Of a DNA stretch of 64,000 nt, positions 21,713 to 31,220 are shown piece by piece. The translations under genes were made by a program, and so were the position numbers. Source of the stretch: Erwinia pyrifoliae DSM 12163 (lineage in GTDB: Bacteria; Pseudomonadota; Gammaproteobacteria; Enterobacterales; Enterobacteriaceae); assembly GCF_000026985.1 (NCBI RefSeq), contig NC_017390.1, forward strand, positions 2,175,568-2,239,567. The letters are read 5' to 3'. Each line of letters starts with the position of its first letter. The stretch's first letter is position 1. The notes beneath the pieces were generated by a model. It saw only the letters and a program-made list of their open reading frames with translations, did no database searches and was not told the origin of the DNA.

Positions 21713-22786
21713 ATGATGAAGCGCTGTTCCATCGCATTAGGGTTAATGGCTTTACTGGCGTCTACCCACGTAGTAGCCGCAGAAATTTACAACAAAGACG
21801 GAAACAAGCTCGATTTAAATGGCAAGGTCAATGCAGGGCGCGTTTTCTCTGACGATGACAGTAACAATGTGGACGCCTCATACGCTCGCCTGGGTTTCAA
21901 AGGTGAAACGGTGCTCGGCGAAGACTTTACCGGTTACGGTCAATGGCAGTATCAGTTTCAGCTGAACAAATCTGAAGGTAGCGATGCGGTGAGTGGTGAC
22001 AAAACCCGTATTGGTTTCGCCGGTCTCAAATACGGTAAATGGGGCTCAATCGACTATGGCCGCAACTACGGTGTGGTCTACGATGTGCTGGCCTGGACCG
22101 ATATGCTGCCCAAGTTCGGCGGTGATGCAGGTAACACTGACGCGTTCCTCTCGGCTCGCTCAGGAGGGGTTGCTACCTGGCGCAACAGTGATTTCTTCGG
22201 GCTGGTTCACGGGCTGGACGTCGCTTTACAGTATCAAGGCAAAAACGATCGCACTTCCAGTGAAGATATTGCCGTGCGGCGTTCGAACGGCGATGGCTAT
22301 GCCACCTCCGTTAGCTGGACGGCCGATTCAGGCTTCGGCGTAGCCGGTACTTATGCCAACCTCGGCCGTACCACGGCGCAAAATAACGCCAGCTACGGTA
22401 AAGGCGAACGCGCAGAACATTGGGCGACAGCGGTAAAATATGATGCTAACCAGCTCTATCTGGCTGCCATGTACGGCACTACGCATAACGCCACGCCGAT
22501 CGGCGGAGGCTTTGCTAATAAAGCGGTGAATTTTGAAGCCGTAGCGCAGTATCAGTTCCTCAACGGCTTACGCCCTTCTCTTGCCTATGTAACCTCGCGC
22601 GGCAAAGATATCGAGAACATCGGTGAGGCCGATCTGTACAAATATATCTCTGCAGGCACTTACTACTACTTGAATAAAAACTTCATGGTATTCGCAGAAT
22701 ACAAATTCAACCTGCTTAAAGACGACAACCCGCTCGGCCTGGCCACGGATGATGTCACCGGCGTCGGTATAAACTATCAGTTCTGA
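21713..22786 (+). CDS. OmpC/OmpF-type general porin with altered constriction loop
   Basis: This 357-residue trimeric-porin family protein has a signal peptide cut at VVA|AEIYN and the typical mature start AEIYNKDGNKLDL. The C-terminus is VGINYQF, ending in the Phe needed for barrel assembly. It forms passive diffusion channels in the outer membrane. The constriction loop L3, usually PEFGGD, reads PKFGGD here (Lys134 of the precursor), reversing the charge of a key acidic residue. The paralogue identity (OmpC, OmpF, OmpN or PhoE) cannot be settled by eye. A GGCTGGCC/GGCCAGCC hairpin follows at 22807-22830 without a T-run. Confidence 0.9.
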   Translation: MMKRCSIALGLMALLASTHVVAAEIYNKDGNKLDLNGKVNAGRVFSDDDSNNVDASYARLGFKGETVLGEDFTGYGQWQYQFQLNKSEGSDAVSGDKTRIGFAGLKYGKWGSIDYGRNYGVVYDVLAWTDMLPKFGGDAGNTDAFLSARSGGVATWRNSDFFGLVHGLDVALQYQGKNDRTSSEDIAVRRSNGDGYATSVSWTADSGFGVAGTYANLGRTTAQNNASYGKGERAEHWATAVKYDANQLYLAAMYGTTHNATPIGGGFANKAVNFEAVAQYQFLNGLRPSLAYVTSRGKDIENIGEADLYKYISAGTYYYLNKNFMVFAEYKFNLLKDDNPLGLATDDVTGVGINYQF

Positions 22787-22806
22787 TTACAGAGCAACCG
22801 TCAACG

Positions 22807-22830
22807 GGCTGGCCGGTAACCTGGCCAGCC
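22807..22830 (+). terminator. Hairpin after the porin gene
   Basis: A perfect 8-bp GC-rich stem with an 8-base loop begins 21 bases after the stop codon. It has no T-run, so it may act as a 3' stability hairpin rather than an intrinsic terminator. Confidence 0.45.
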
Positions 22831-22968
22831 TCTGCCGTCGTTCACAGCAAACCATCAATCATTACTTTCCACCGGCGTACAGCCCTGACAGGTGAGTCAA
22901 TTGCAGCAACCGGCCGCGTAAGACGTACTGGCAAAATACAGCCATGCCGAATCTCCGTAGTCCCCTTT

Positions 22969-24456
22969 TCAGGGGGCAGAAAAACTGAAATTTCCCCTGT
23001 CCGCTGCCTGAAGCGTCATCGGTGGTGACAGTTTCAGAGTGATCCAGTTAGAGGTAACTCGCTGATGTTTGCTGTCTTCGAGAGTCACCGACAAATGCCA
23101 GCTATTATTGGCTCCCTGCTGACTGTTCCAGGCAGGCATGATGATACTCCAGCCTTGTGGGTCAACGTTATTGGGCGGCGGTGTCAGGCTTAGCGCCTGG
23201 GTATCACCCTGCCAGCTGACAGCCTTGATCGCATTGCTGTGGGCAATCTGTAATTTCAACGGCAAGGTTTCCCCTGGCTGGAGCTGCCACGGCGGCGTAG
23301 CCAGGAACACGGACAGCGTTTTAAGCTGGCGGAACGCCATAACCGGTGAATTATTGCGGTTAACGCCATCGTAGCGGCTCCCGCTCAGCGACTGCGCAGC
23401 CGCCACATTGTCTGCCGACAGCTGCTGGCTAAGCGCCACGCCAAGGCGATAATTCATTTTCAGCGCGAACTTGTCCTGCGACTCACCGCCGTCACCCTCT
23501 TTATGGCTGGCCGACAGAGTAAACAGTGGCACCGGCGTATAGTTTATGCCGAGCGATACTGCCGCCGGATTGGCTACCGCATTGCCGCTGTTAAACAGAT
23601 CGACCCCTTCGCCCAGATACTGTTCATAGCTCAGCGTGACCCCCAACTGACGATAAAATGGCAGATAGCCACGGGTGGTAATATCATAGCCACGCGCCAT
23701 GCGCATCAGTGCGCTATTACTGTGGTTGCGACAGCCCGAAAGCGGTTGATAGTAGTTAGCAGAGAAGCGCAAATACTTGCCCCAGGCTTCAGCGCCCAGC
23801 GAACCACGCTGTCTGTCTGGACCCAGCAGGCTGTCAACAAAAGCGTTATAGCCCACTCGCCAGCTACCGGCGATCCAACGCTGCCCCAGCCCCGCATTGC
23901 CCACCGAGCCATATTCGCTCTGTTCAATACCTAACTGGCTGAAGGTCAGATACGAGTAGTTATCCTGCCACGGAGTCACCAACTGCGCCGAGGAGCCATT
24001 AAAGCTGCCGTCATCAGATAGCGCCAGAGAAACGCTGGCGCGGCCGTAGGGAGACAACAACTGCTCTCCTTCACTGGCTGCGCGCTGTTTTGCCGCATCA
24101 CGAAAGCGATTAAATACCCAAATTCCCGCTTCCTCACGCAGCGATCTGTCGCTATCACTGTTCATGCTGGCTTCGCCAATACTTTTAGCGGCTTCGGCAA
24201 TTTTTTTTGCCAGCTGGTCGTTATCGTGCACCGTGCCAAGTTCAGGCAATTGCTGCTGCATCTTCGCGAAACGGGCGGGATCGGCGAAAGGCGCGTCGTC
24301 TACACGCGCCTGTTCGGTGAAAGCCAGGGCATCATTGAGCGTAAATCCGCCGACGACCAGCACGGCCGGCAGCAAACAGGAGAGGGTCAGATAGCGGTAG
24401 AATTGGCTCATAACGTCGCTGGCAACACTTTTTTTCGGCGTAAGAGAGAGTTTCAT
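22969..24456 (-). CDS. ychO: YchO-like inverse autotransporter (invasin/intimin family) beta-domain protein
   Basis: The product has an N-terminal hydrophobic signal segment. After a short linker comes an inverse autotransporter beta-barrel: LSPYGRASVSL, FSQLGIEQ, NAGLGQRW, GYNAFVDSLL, LGAEAWGKYLR. A C-terminal Ig-like part follows (TLSVFLATPPWQLQPGETL onward). It matches E. coli YchO along most of its length. The start is uncertain. ATG 24456 (MKLSLTPKK) gives 495 residues, an upstream ATG at 24528 gives 519, and ATG 24411 gives 480 with a short signal peptide; none has a strong ribosome binding site. Only one Ig-like domain follows the barrel, so it is a minimal adhesin. Its function is unknown. 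Confidence 0.85.
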   Translation of the reverse strand: MKLSLTPKKSVASDVMSQFYRYLTLSCLLPAVLVVGGFTLNDALAFTEQARVDDAPFADPARFAKMQQQLPELGTVHDNDQLAKKIAEAAKSIGEASMNSDSDRSLREEAGIWVFNRFRDAAKQRAASEGEQLLSPYGRASVSLALSDDGSFNGSSAQLVTPWQDNYSYLTFSQLGIEQSEYGSVGNAGLGQRWIAGSWRVGYNAFVDSLLGPDRQRGSLGAEAWGKYLRFSANYYQPLSGCRNHSNSALMRMARGYDITTRGYLPFYRQLGVTLSYEQYLGEGVDLFNSGNAVANPAAVSLGINYTPVPLFTLSASHKEGDGGESQDKFALKMNYRLGVALSQQLSADNVAAAQSLSGSRYDGVNRNNSPVMAFRQLKTLSVFLATPPWQLQPGETLPLKLQIAHSNAIKAVSWQGDTQALSLTPPPNNVDPQGWSIIMPAWNSQQGANNSWHLSVTLEDSKHQRVTSNWITLKLSPPMTLQAADRGNFSFSAP

Positions 24457-24528
24457 CACAAAACCAGAATGATAACTGTAACACAAACTGCCGGACTGTG
24501 GGTTCAGGGGAAGAAAATCAGAATTCAT

Positions 24529-24854
24529 GAACTGTCATAACGCCTGAATCGCTTTTAACCGCCGGTAACAGCGCTTTCAGTTGTTGCGGGCCAGATAACA
24601 TGTTCGCCACGTCCCCGCAATGGTTCCCATTGCTAAAAGCCTGATGTAGACTAACTTGCGGATTTATCCTTAAGTAAACTTAACAATTTCAGGTGGGTTT
24701 GCGCATCACACTTTTTCGCAAGATTATGCGCTGCGAAAGCGGAATGCCGGCCACACATTGCAGATAGCCAGGGACGGCAGTAAGCGCTTTGAGTCACTTT
24801 CAATAATGAATGACTTTTTGCCAACAGGCACACCGTTGAGAAAATAAGACCCTG
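24529..24854. other. Intergenic region between ychO and tssL
   Basis: These 326 bases lie between divergent genes. I see no gene that I can support. They mark the left border of the T6SS remnant. Confidence 0.4.
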
Positions 24855-26078
24855 ATGACGTTGCAATCTCCCGCAAATCCGGTCACGCCGGTCAGCCAGG
24901 ATAATCTCTTGCTCGCTGCCGCTTTACCGTTGTTGAATGCGATTGTGCAGATCCGCCTGGCGGCTACTCACGACGACCCGTCGGGGTTACGTCACCAATT
25001 GATCGATGAAATACGTCAGTTTGAGGCCCGTTGTAAACGGTCTGAACTGCCGTTCGAAATGATTATCGGCGCCCGTTATTGCCTGTGCGCAGTGCTGGAT
25101 GAAGCCGCCGCACAAACCCCGTGGGGTAGCCGGGGAGTCTGGTCTGGCAATGGTCTGCTTATTACTTTTCACAATGAAAGCTGGGGCGGGGACAAAGTTT
25201 TCCAGCTGCTGACGCGGATTACCCAAAAACCCGCGCAGCACCTGTTTTTACTTGAAGTCATTCATTACTGCCTGCTGCTGGGCTACGAAGGTCGCTACCG
25301 CAATATGGACAATGGGCGTCTGCAACGTGATGTGGTGCGTAGCCGCCTGGCAAAACTCATCCAGAGCGTGCGTGCTGCGCCTGCCAGCGATCTGCCGCAG
25401 CCTTGCGAAAATGCTCTCCATTGCGCGCCGTGGCGCCCCCCGGTACCACTCCTGGCCTGCATCTGTGTGACGGTGTTGATCGGCTGTACGATCTTTTCCG
25501 CCATGAACTGGCGGCTGGGGCGCGCCGCAGAACCGCTGCTGCGGCAAATCTGGCAAACACCGCTGCCGCAGCTGCCAGGCAGTAAGTACGGAGCCGTTTC
25601 GCAGATATCGTTCGACCTGCGCCAGCGCCTGAGCGATCTTATCGCCTCGCACCAGCTGAATATCACCGACGGTGACGACGGCAATAAGGTCATCCTGCCA
25701 ATCGACAGCCTGTTTTCCCCCCCGGGCGCAGAGCTTACCCCAGAGGGGCGTGCACTGATTGCCCGTGTCGCCAGCGCGATGGAATCCCTCAAAGGTACTC
25801 TCCTGATTGCCGTTTATACCGACAACCGGCTGCTACCTTCCACTCAGTTTATGTCCAACGATGAATATTCTGCCGCCCAGGCGCAGGCGATCGGCACCAT
25901 GATGCTGCAGCTAATCGCCCAGCCTTGTATCAATGTGCGTGCCGAAGGGCGCGGCGATAGCCAGGGGCTGCTGCCAAATAACAGCGCGAGCAATCGCACG
26001 CAAAATCGACGCGTCGAAATAACTCTGTTTGCTGCACCTGAAAAAGACGATTGCAGCCACGCTGCGGGGAACAACTGA
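24855..26078 (+). CDS. tssL: TssL (DotU/ImpK) with C-terminal OmpA-like domain, T6SS membrane complex
   Basis: This 407-residue protein has an N-terminal cytoplasmic DotU domain (residues about 15-190, with the conserved FEMIIGARYCLCAVLDEAA and FHNESWGGDKVF). One membrane segment lies at about 197-217. A periplasmic OmpA-like peptidoglycan-binding domain follows, ending in EGRGDSQ..NRTQNRRVEI. In a working T6SS it joins TssM and TssJ in the envelope complex. It reads intact here, but its partner tssM is broken and no sheath, tube or baseplate genes are in the window. Confidence 0.92.
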   Translation: MTLQSPANPVTPVSQDNLLLAAALPLLNAIVQIRLAATHDDPSGLRHQLIDEIRQFEARCKRSELPFEMIIGARYCLCAVLDEAAAQTPWGSRGVWSGNGLLITFHNESWGGDKVFQLLTRITQKPAQHLFLLEVIHYCLLLGYEGRYRNMDNGRLQRDVVRSRLAKLIQSVRAAPASDLPQPCENALHCAPWRPPVPLLACICVTVLIGCTIFSAMNWRLGRAAEPLLRQIWQTPLPQLPGSKYGAVSQISFDLRQRLSDLIASHQLNITDGDDGNKVILPIDSLFSPPGAELTPEGRALIARVASAMESLKGTLLIAVYTDNRLLPSTQFMSNDEYSAAQAQAIGTMMLQLIAQPCINVRAEGRGDSQGLLPNNSASNRTQNRRVEITLFAAPEKDDCSHAAGNN

Positions 26079-28188
26079 TGCTGAACGCCTTTTTTTCAGT
26101 GCTAAGACGCCGCCTCTTATGGGGCCTGATCGGCACAACTGCCCTGTCAGCGCTAATCTGGCTGCTCGGGCCACTGTTTTTACTCCCTCATTTCCAGGCG
26201 CTCAACGTTGTGCTTGTCCGCGAGCTACCGATCGGCCTGGTCTGGTTATCATGGCTTATGTTCCAGCTTGTCCCGCAGCTTTATCGCGCCTGGTCTAACA
26301 GCAGACTCCTCACCCGGATGCAGCTTGATAAAGCCGTCAGCGCCCAGCTACAGGCCAGCGGTGAAATGCAGGATAACCGCTTTAACGAAGCGACACTTTT
26401 TCTGAAAAGAACGCATTTTGCCAGGCGTAAAGGCATGCTGGCGCGTTTCGGAACACAATATCTTTACCAGCTCCCCTGGTATCTTATTGTCGGTGCTCCG
26501 GGAGCAGGGAAAACCACTGCGCTGATTAACTCCGGGCTGGAGTTCCCGCTCGGCGACGTGTTTGGCAAAACCGCACTGCGCGGCGTAGGCGGCACCCGTC
26601 ACTGCGACTGGTGGTTCACCAGGCAAGGTGTCCTGCTGGATACCGCCGGACGTTATACCCTGCAAGAAAGCCAGCGTATGCGCGACGCCTGCGAGTGGCA
26701 GACATTTATCACTTTGTTAAAGCGATATCGTCCGCGCCAGCCGATCAACGGCGTCATTATGACCATCAGCGTGGCGGATCTGCTGAGCAACTCCGCTGAA
26801 GCGCGCTATGCACAGGCCAGCGCGCTGCGCAGCCGCATGGTTGAATTACACCAGCAGACAGGCATCCACTTCCCGGTCTATGTGATGGTGACCAAAACAG
26901 ATTTACTTAAAGGCTTTATGCATTATTTCGCCACGCTGGATAAAAATCAGCGTCAGCAGCTGTGGGGATTTGTCTTCCCCTGGCCTGCCAACAGCCAGTC
27001 AGCCGATTGTCCGCATACCGTGTTCAACCGGCAGTTTAGCCGGCTTTCATCCGGGCTGATGGCCGACCTGAGCGAAAAAATGGCTCAGGAAGCAGACCTG
27101 ACTATGCGCGCCGAGTGTTTTCAGTTTCCCCAGGAATTCAACGCCTTGCGCCCTCTGCTGGCCGAGTTCCTCGATATCGTTTTCTCAACGCAACACGGGA
27201 GATATCCTGGGCCGCGCGCGGCTTGTTCTTTACCAGCGCCACCCAGGAGGGTTTACCCTTTGACCGGGTAATGGGCGAGTTATCGCGCAGGTTACAGCTC
27301 CCGCAGGCTCCGCGACGACCTATCGCCAGCTGGGATAGCGTCAACCGCGCTGCCCCGATCCCGGCGAACAAGGGCCAGAGTTTCTTTATCCACGGCTTGC
27401 TCAATGGGGTCATTTTCCCTGAAAGCCGGCTGGCGGGAAGCGATCGTTCATGGGAGCACCGTAACCGCGTTCTGCACCGGGTGGGCTACGCACTGCTAAG
27501 CCTTGCGTTGTTAATGGCATCTGCCCTGTGGTTCATCAGCTATGATAACAACCAGCATTACATGGACGAGGTTGCCGCACGTTTACCCGCCATTACCCAA
27601 CAGGCCAGCAGGCTGGGGGATGAAAAGAACGGTGACCTGTTTTCCCTGCTGCCTTTCTTAAATAACCTGGCCAAACTCCCGCAAAGTAATGCCTTTGCCT
27701 TCGATGATCCCCCCATCAGTTTGCGCGCCGGACTGTATAGCGGCGATCGGATCAGCCGTGCCAGCTGGGGTCTGTATCGGGCTGCACTGCAATCGTTACT
27801 GATGCCGCGCGTGGCACAAACTATCTCCGGGATCCTGCGCAATGACAAAGGAGGAGACGCCCTGTTCAGCAGCAATGCGCTGCGCGCTTACCAGATGCTT
27901 TATCAACCACGTAGCTACGACGGCGAATTTTTGCGCGGATGGCTGATGCAGAATCTGCAAAGAAATCTGCCTTCTGACGTCAGCCCCCGCCAGTTGCAAC
28001 AGCTGAACTGGCATCTGGTTCAGTTACTCGACCGACAAATCCTCGGTTCACCTTACAGATCAGATAATGCACTGATGATGAAAATCTTAGCCTCAAATCT
28101 CGACACCGCCGGCGGGTTGCCCCCTTTCGACGCATCCGCTGCTGTCGTCACGCATTTAACGGTGCAGACTGGCGCGGTGCACCACTAG
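26078..28188 (+). pseudogene. tssM: tssM (icmF/vasK), frameshifted and lacking its C-terminal half
   Basis: The ATG at 26078 overlaps the tssL stop (TGATG) and has GCGGGGA upstream. The first frame reads a normal TssM N-terminus: two membrane segments and Walker A GAPGAGKTT at about 139-147. It runs to FLDIVFSTQ near 27195 and then goes out of frame, stopping at 27271. The continuing TssM sequence (ARGLFFTSATQEG, then a third membrane segment) is in another frame and ends at 28188. The sum is about 700 codons, while TssM is usually about 1100-1200, so the periplasmic C-terminal region is missing as well. tagF starts within 12 bases, which suggests a deletion. Sequencing error could explain the frameshift but not the truncation. 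Confidence 0.85.
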
Positions 28189-28197
28189 AAGGTGATG

Positions 28198-28899
28198 ATG
28201 ATGGCAGCAGCATATGAGCTGGAATGGTATGGCAAACTTCCAACAGCGGGCGATTTCGTGCAGCAGGGGGGACAGGAAGACGCAATTCACAGTTGGTCAA
28301 GTTGGTTTCAGGCCGGGCTGGTTTACTGGCACCTTGAGCACGCCAGCCGTGACGAACCGTTCGGCCTGGCACCGATATGGAATTTCGCCCTGCCAGCCAC
28401 CCTCGGCGTGCAGCGCGTGCAGATTGGCTGCGTGATGCCCTCACGCGACCGCGTGGGGCGCATCTGGCCGCTGTTGGCCGTAAAAAGTGTTCCGCTGGCA
28501 AAGTGGCATCCCTCCCGGCTTGCCATGGCCGATGACTGGTTTACAGAACTTGGCTGCGCCATGTTTCAGGCGGTAAGAGAACTGCATAGCGCAGACTGGC
28601 TGGATCAGGCGCTGCGCGGCGTGGCGCCACTGCCCCTGCCGAATACCGGGCGCTCTGAAATTCTCGACGTGCTCGGCTATCATGACCTGCCCTGCACGCT
28701 AAAATGGACTGAAGTAGCCCGCCGCTTTGATCCGTTGCAGTACACCAGCTACTGGTGGACGAACCAGGGAGACGGCTACCCGCTGAAGACGCACAAGCAC
28801 AGTGGGATTTTGACTGCCCGACTGTTTGCGCAATTATTTCATCCAGCGGCAGGTTCGCAGCCGGGTCGCCACGGGCTTTATCCACCGATGTTCGATTAG
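28198..28899 (+). CDS. tagF: TagF (ImpM), T6SS-associated protein
   Basis: The protein of about 233 residues belongs to the TagF/ImpM family: WYGKLPTAGDFVQ near the N-terminus, then a central PSRDRVGRIWPL and the C-terminal YWWTNQGDGYPL. TagF is a post-translational repressor of T6SS assembly in Pseudomonas and Agrobacterium. Several ATGs follow each other (28195, 28198, 28201). AGAAGG at 28187-28192 fits 28198 or 28201 best. It directly abuts the truncated tssM. Confidence 0.88.
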   Translation: MMAAAYELEWYGKLPTAGDFVQQGGQEDAIHSWSSWFQAGLVYWHLEHASRDEPFGLAPIWNFALPATLGVQRVQIGCVMPSRDRVGRIWPLLAVKSVPLAKWHPSRLAMADDWFTELGCAMFQAVRELHSADWLDQALRGVAPLPLPNTGRSEILDVLGYHDLPCTLKWTEVARRFDPLQYTSYWWTNQGDGYPLKTHKHSGILTARLFAQLFHPAAGSQPGRHGLYPPMFD

Positions 28900-28936
28900 C
28901 CTGTTCACCCTACGAACCTCAATGCAGGAAAAATGC

Positions 28937-30109
28937 ATGCGACTGACCCTTCTTCAGCACCCGACAGATGTTTCTCTTACCGCCTGTGATTTTGCCCCAC
29001 CCGGCGGCACTATCGGCCGCAGCCCCGAAAATCACCTGGTGCTGCCCGATGCGGATCGTAATATCTCGCGTTTGCAGGCGCTGATCCATGTCGCGGCAAA
29101 CGGCGGCTGCCGTCTGACCAATCAGGGCAGCGTCACGGTCATTTTCCATAATGGCAGACCGCTGGCTCGCGGCGATCAGGTGAAGCTGGAGCACGGTGAC
29201 ACGCTTGATATTGGACGTTATAAGATGAGCGTCAGCGGTGCACCACAGGCCATTCGTGGCGCAGCCTTGGGGCTGGATCCGCTGAGCCTGTTCGCTGCAA
29301 AAGACGATAGCGAGCACGATGCGTTCGACATCCTGCAGCCCGTTGACCACCCGGCTCCCCATCTGCCAGAGACGCCTGGTCCGCAAGGATCTGAAGAGCG
29401 TGCTGCCCGACAGATGTCGGCAAGACTGGGCATCGACCCGGTCATACACAACGCTTCAAATGAGCACAGCGCTCCCCGCACGGAAGGCCCGCGTGAACAG
29501 CGACTGCTGGCCGCACTGTTGGAAGGCATGGGGCTGGACAGCCAGCGGGATGAAATCCCCCTGAATGAAGAGCAAATGTATACCACCGGCAGAATGCTGA
29601 GCCTGTTCTCCCAGGGAACTGTAGCGCTGCTGTCATCACGTTCGATTCTCAAACGCGGGGTCAAAGCGGATATGACCATGGTATTGAATGAGGCAAACAA
29701 CCCTTTCAAAATCCTGCCATCCGGCAAAACGGTGCTGATGCAAATCTATCAAAGCCAGATGCCAGGATTCATGGCACCGGAACGGGCGGTTCGCGATGCG
29801 CTGGTCGATTTACAGGCTCATCAGCTGGGAATGATTGCCGGGATAAGAGCGATCATCGCCGCCATGCTGCAATCGTTTAATCCGCAACGGCTACAGGACA
29901 CCGCCCAGCGAGATAATCAGCTGCCACGTATCGCACTGAGCTGCCGGCGCAAAGCCGCACTTTGGGACTATTTTATGCGCCATTATCAAAATACCAGCGG
30001 TGACATTGAGGATGACTTCCATACGCTGTTTGGCGAGGCATTTCTGCAGGCCTACGATATGGAAGTGAATCAATATAAAGACTCACAGTCACGGCCGGAA
30101 GAGGGGTAG
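28937..30109 (+). CDS. tagH: TagH/Fha, FHA-domain T6SS accessory protein
   Basis: This 390-residue protein has an N-terminal forkhead-associated domain with GTIGRSPENHLVLPD at residues 24-38 and ISRLQALI, which binds phosphothreonine partners. The C-terminal half (residues about 200-380) is the TagH-specific helical domain with FKILPSGKTVLMQIYQ. In threonine-phosphorylation-controlled T6SSs, Fha works with PpkA and PppA; neither kinase nor phosphatase is here. ATG 28937 is chosen for CAGGAA upstream and the usual start of the FHA domain. Longer in-frame starts overlap tagF. Confidence 0.88.
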   Translation: MRLTLLQHPTDVSLTACDFAPPGGTIGRSPENHLVLPDADRNISRLQALIHVAANGGCRLTNQGSVTVIFHNGRPLARGDQVKLEHGDTLDIGRYKMSVSGAPQAIRGAALGLDPLSLFAAKDDSEHDAFDILQPVDHPAPHLPETPGPQGSEERAARQMSARLGIDPVIHNASNEHSAPRTEGPREQRLLAALLEGMGLDSQRDEIPLNEEQMYTTGRMLSLFSQGTVALLSSRSILKRGVKADMTMVLNEANNPFKILPSGKTVLMQIYQSQMPGFMAPERAVRDALVDLQAHQLGMIAGIRAIIAAMLQSFNPQRLQDTAQRDNQLPRIALSCRRKAALWDYFMRHYQNTSGDIEDDFHTLFGEAFLQAYDMEVNQYKDSQSRPEEG

Positions 30110-30257
30110 ATAGCAGCCGTAGCAAAGTCCGGGACGCCCGGCAGTGCCGGCGGGGGTATTTGTCGGGGAAAAGGCCTTGACTACGGGTTAAGTGAAACTG
30201 ATGCGCGTCAGCGATGGCGCTTTTACGCTCACCCCTGACGCAGCAGGCTGATCAGCG

Positions 30258-30935
30258 TTATCCAGCCAGTCCGTGGCGGCACTGTTGCAGTTGCCGCACT
30301 CGCTGGACCAGATCGGTCAGACAGTCATCATACATTCCGCGCTGCGTTAATACCTGCTCAAGTGAAAACAGGTACTGTGCATTGGTTCCCAGCGGGCCTT
30401 GCGCCTGGGCAATCAGCGGCGCGATGGTTTGCGCACAGGAGTCGGCTTCATACAGCGCATGGCGCGGATCCATAACGAACACCAGCGCGCACACCGCGCG
30501 GCCATCATCCAGTCTGAGGGGATGCCAGATTGGCAGATAACATCCGGTAAGCATCTCACGCTTCCACAGCAGTTCCAGCTCTTCATGCAGCTTATCTTCC
30601 GGTAACCGGAATGCCAGCCCGCTGGTTTGCCCCCCCTCTTTCAGCGCCAGCATGCGTCCGGGCTGCGTGGCGGTACCCCGGCCGGCCGTCAGCCGCAGAC
30701 AAAAAGCCCGGTGCCAGCCATGCAGCGCGCCCGACGCCACCTCATCCGCGACAAACACCGGGTTCCACATCAGGGAGCCATAGCCAAATATCCACACCGG
30801 GCTGCTATCGGGGCGAGAGGCCAGCGTTGCCGCCAGTGAAGCAGCACGCTGTTCAACGCTCCACAGCAGTGAATCTTCAATATCGCCAAAAGCGGTTTTG
30901 CAGTCTGCTTTTAATAGAAAATCTCTCGTTAACAT
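30258..30935 (-). CDS. chaC: ChaC, glutathione-specific gamma-glutamylcyclotransferase
   Basis: This 225-residue protein carries the ChaC glycine-rich signature WIFGYGSLMWNP, the YLP motif (GCYLPIW), and LGTNAQYLFSLE near the C-terminus. ChaC enzymes cleave glutathione to 5-oxoproline and Cys-Gly. ATG 30935 (MLTRDFLL) agrees with E. coli ChaC and has AGAGG upstream; a GTG two codons earlier is in frame. In E. coli it sits with chaB and chaA. Here chaB is absent and the scr regulon lies between chaC and chaA. Confidence 0.93.
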   Translation of the reverse strand: MLTRDFLLKADCKTAFGDIEDSLLWSVEQRAASLAATLASRPDSSPVWIFGYGSLMWNPVFVADEVASGALHGWHRAFCLRLTAGRGTATQPGRMLALKEGGQTSGLAFRLPEDKLHEELELLWKREMLTGCYLPIWHPLRLDDGRAVCALVFVMDPRHALYEADSCAQTIAPLIAQAQGPLGTNAQYLFSLEQVLTQRGMYDDCLTDLVQRVRQLQQCRHGLAG

Positions 30936-31051
30936 TGCCACCTCTTACACCGCTACTCTCTTTTTTATGTCACATTCCCTGTAATAGCCGATTTTTAAGC
31001 AAAAAATGCTCGTTATTAAAGACCTTATGCATTTCTTATCTGGCAATCAAG

Positions 31052-31067
31052 TTTGATTAGGATCACA
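31052..31067 (+). promoter_or_regulatory. Candidate CRP site upstream of scrK
   Basis: TTTGA-N6-TCACA at 31052-31067 matches nine of ten core bases of TGTGA-N6-TCACA. It lies 105 bases before the ScrR operator, which fits catabolite control of sucrose genes. This was judged by eye only. Confidence 0.5.
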
Positions 31068-31171
31068 AAAAGAAAAAAAGTTATATCTGGCTCCGGCCGC
31101 CACCGGTGGAAAATCACTCACCTCGCTTGCCGTGAGCACCATCTCATGGCAAAAAGAGCTTTGATTTTTTG

Positions 31172-31187
31172 GCTAAACCCGTTTAGC
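31172..31187 (+). promoter_or_regulatory. ScrR operator upstream of scrK
   Basis: GCTAAACCCGTTTAGC is a near-perfect palindrome of LacI-family type, 34 bases before the scrK start. Its half-site GTTTAGC recurs upstream of scrY. Confidence 0.8.
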
Positions 31188-31220
31188 TTGCTGGCAGTTA
31201 TTCATTTCAGGACAAATACG

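Noticed and set aside
24651..24866. 71-codon open frame on the minus strand between ychO and tssL
   Set aside because: No ribosome binding site or recognisable motif, and it runs over the tssL start.
31053..31220. N-terminal extension of scrK
   Set aside because: The stretch covers the CRP site and ScrR operator, and the family starts at MKQRIWVLGD.
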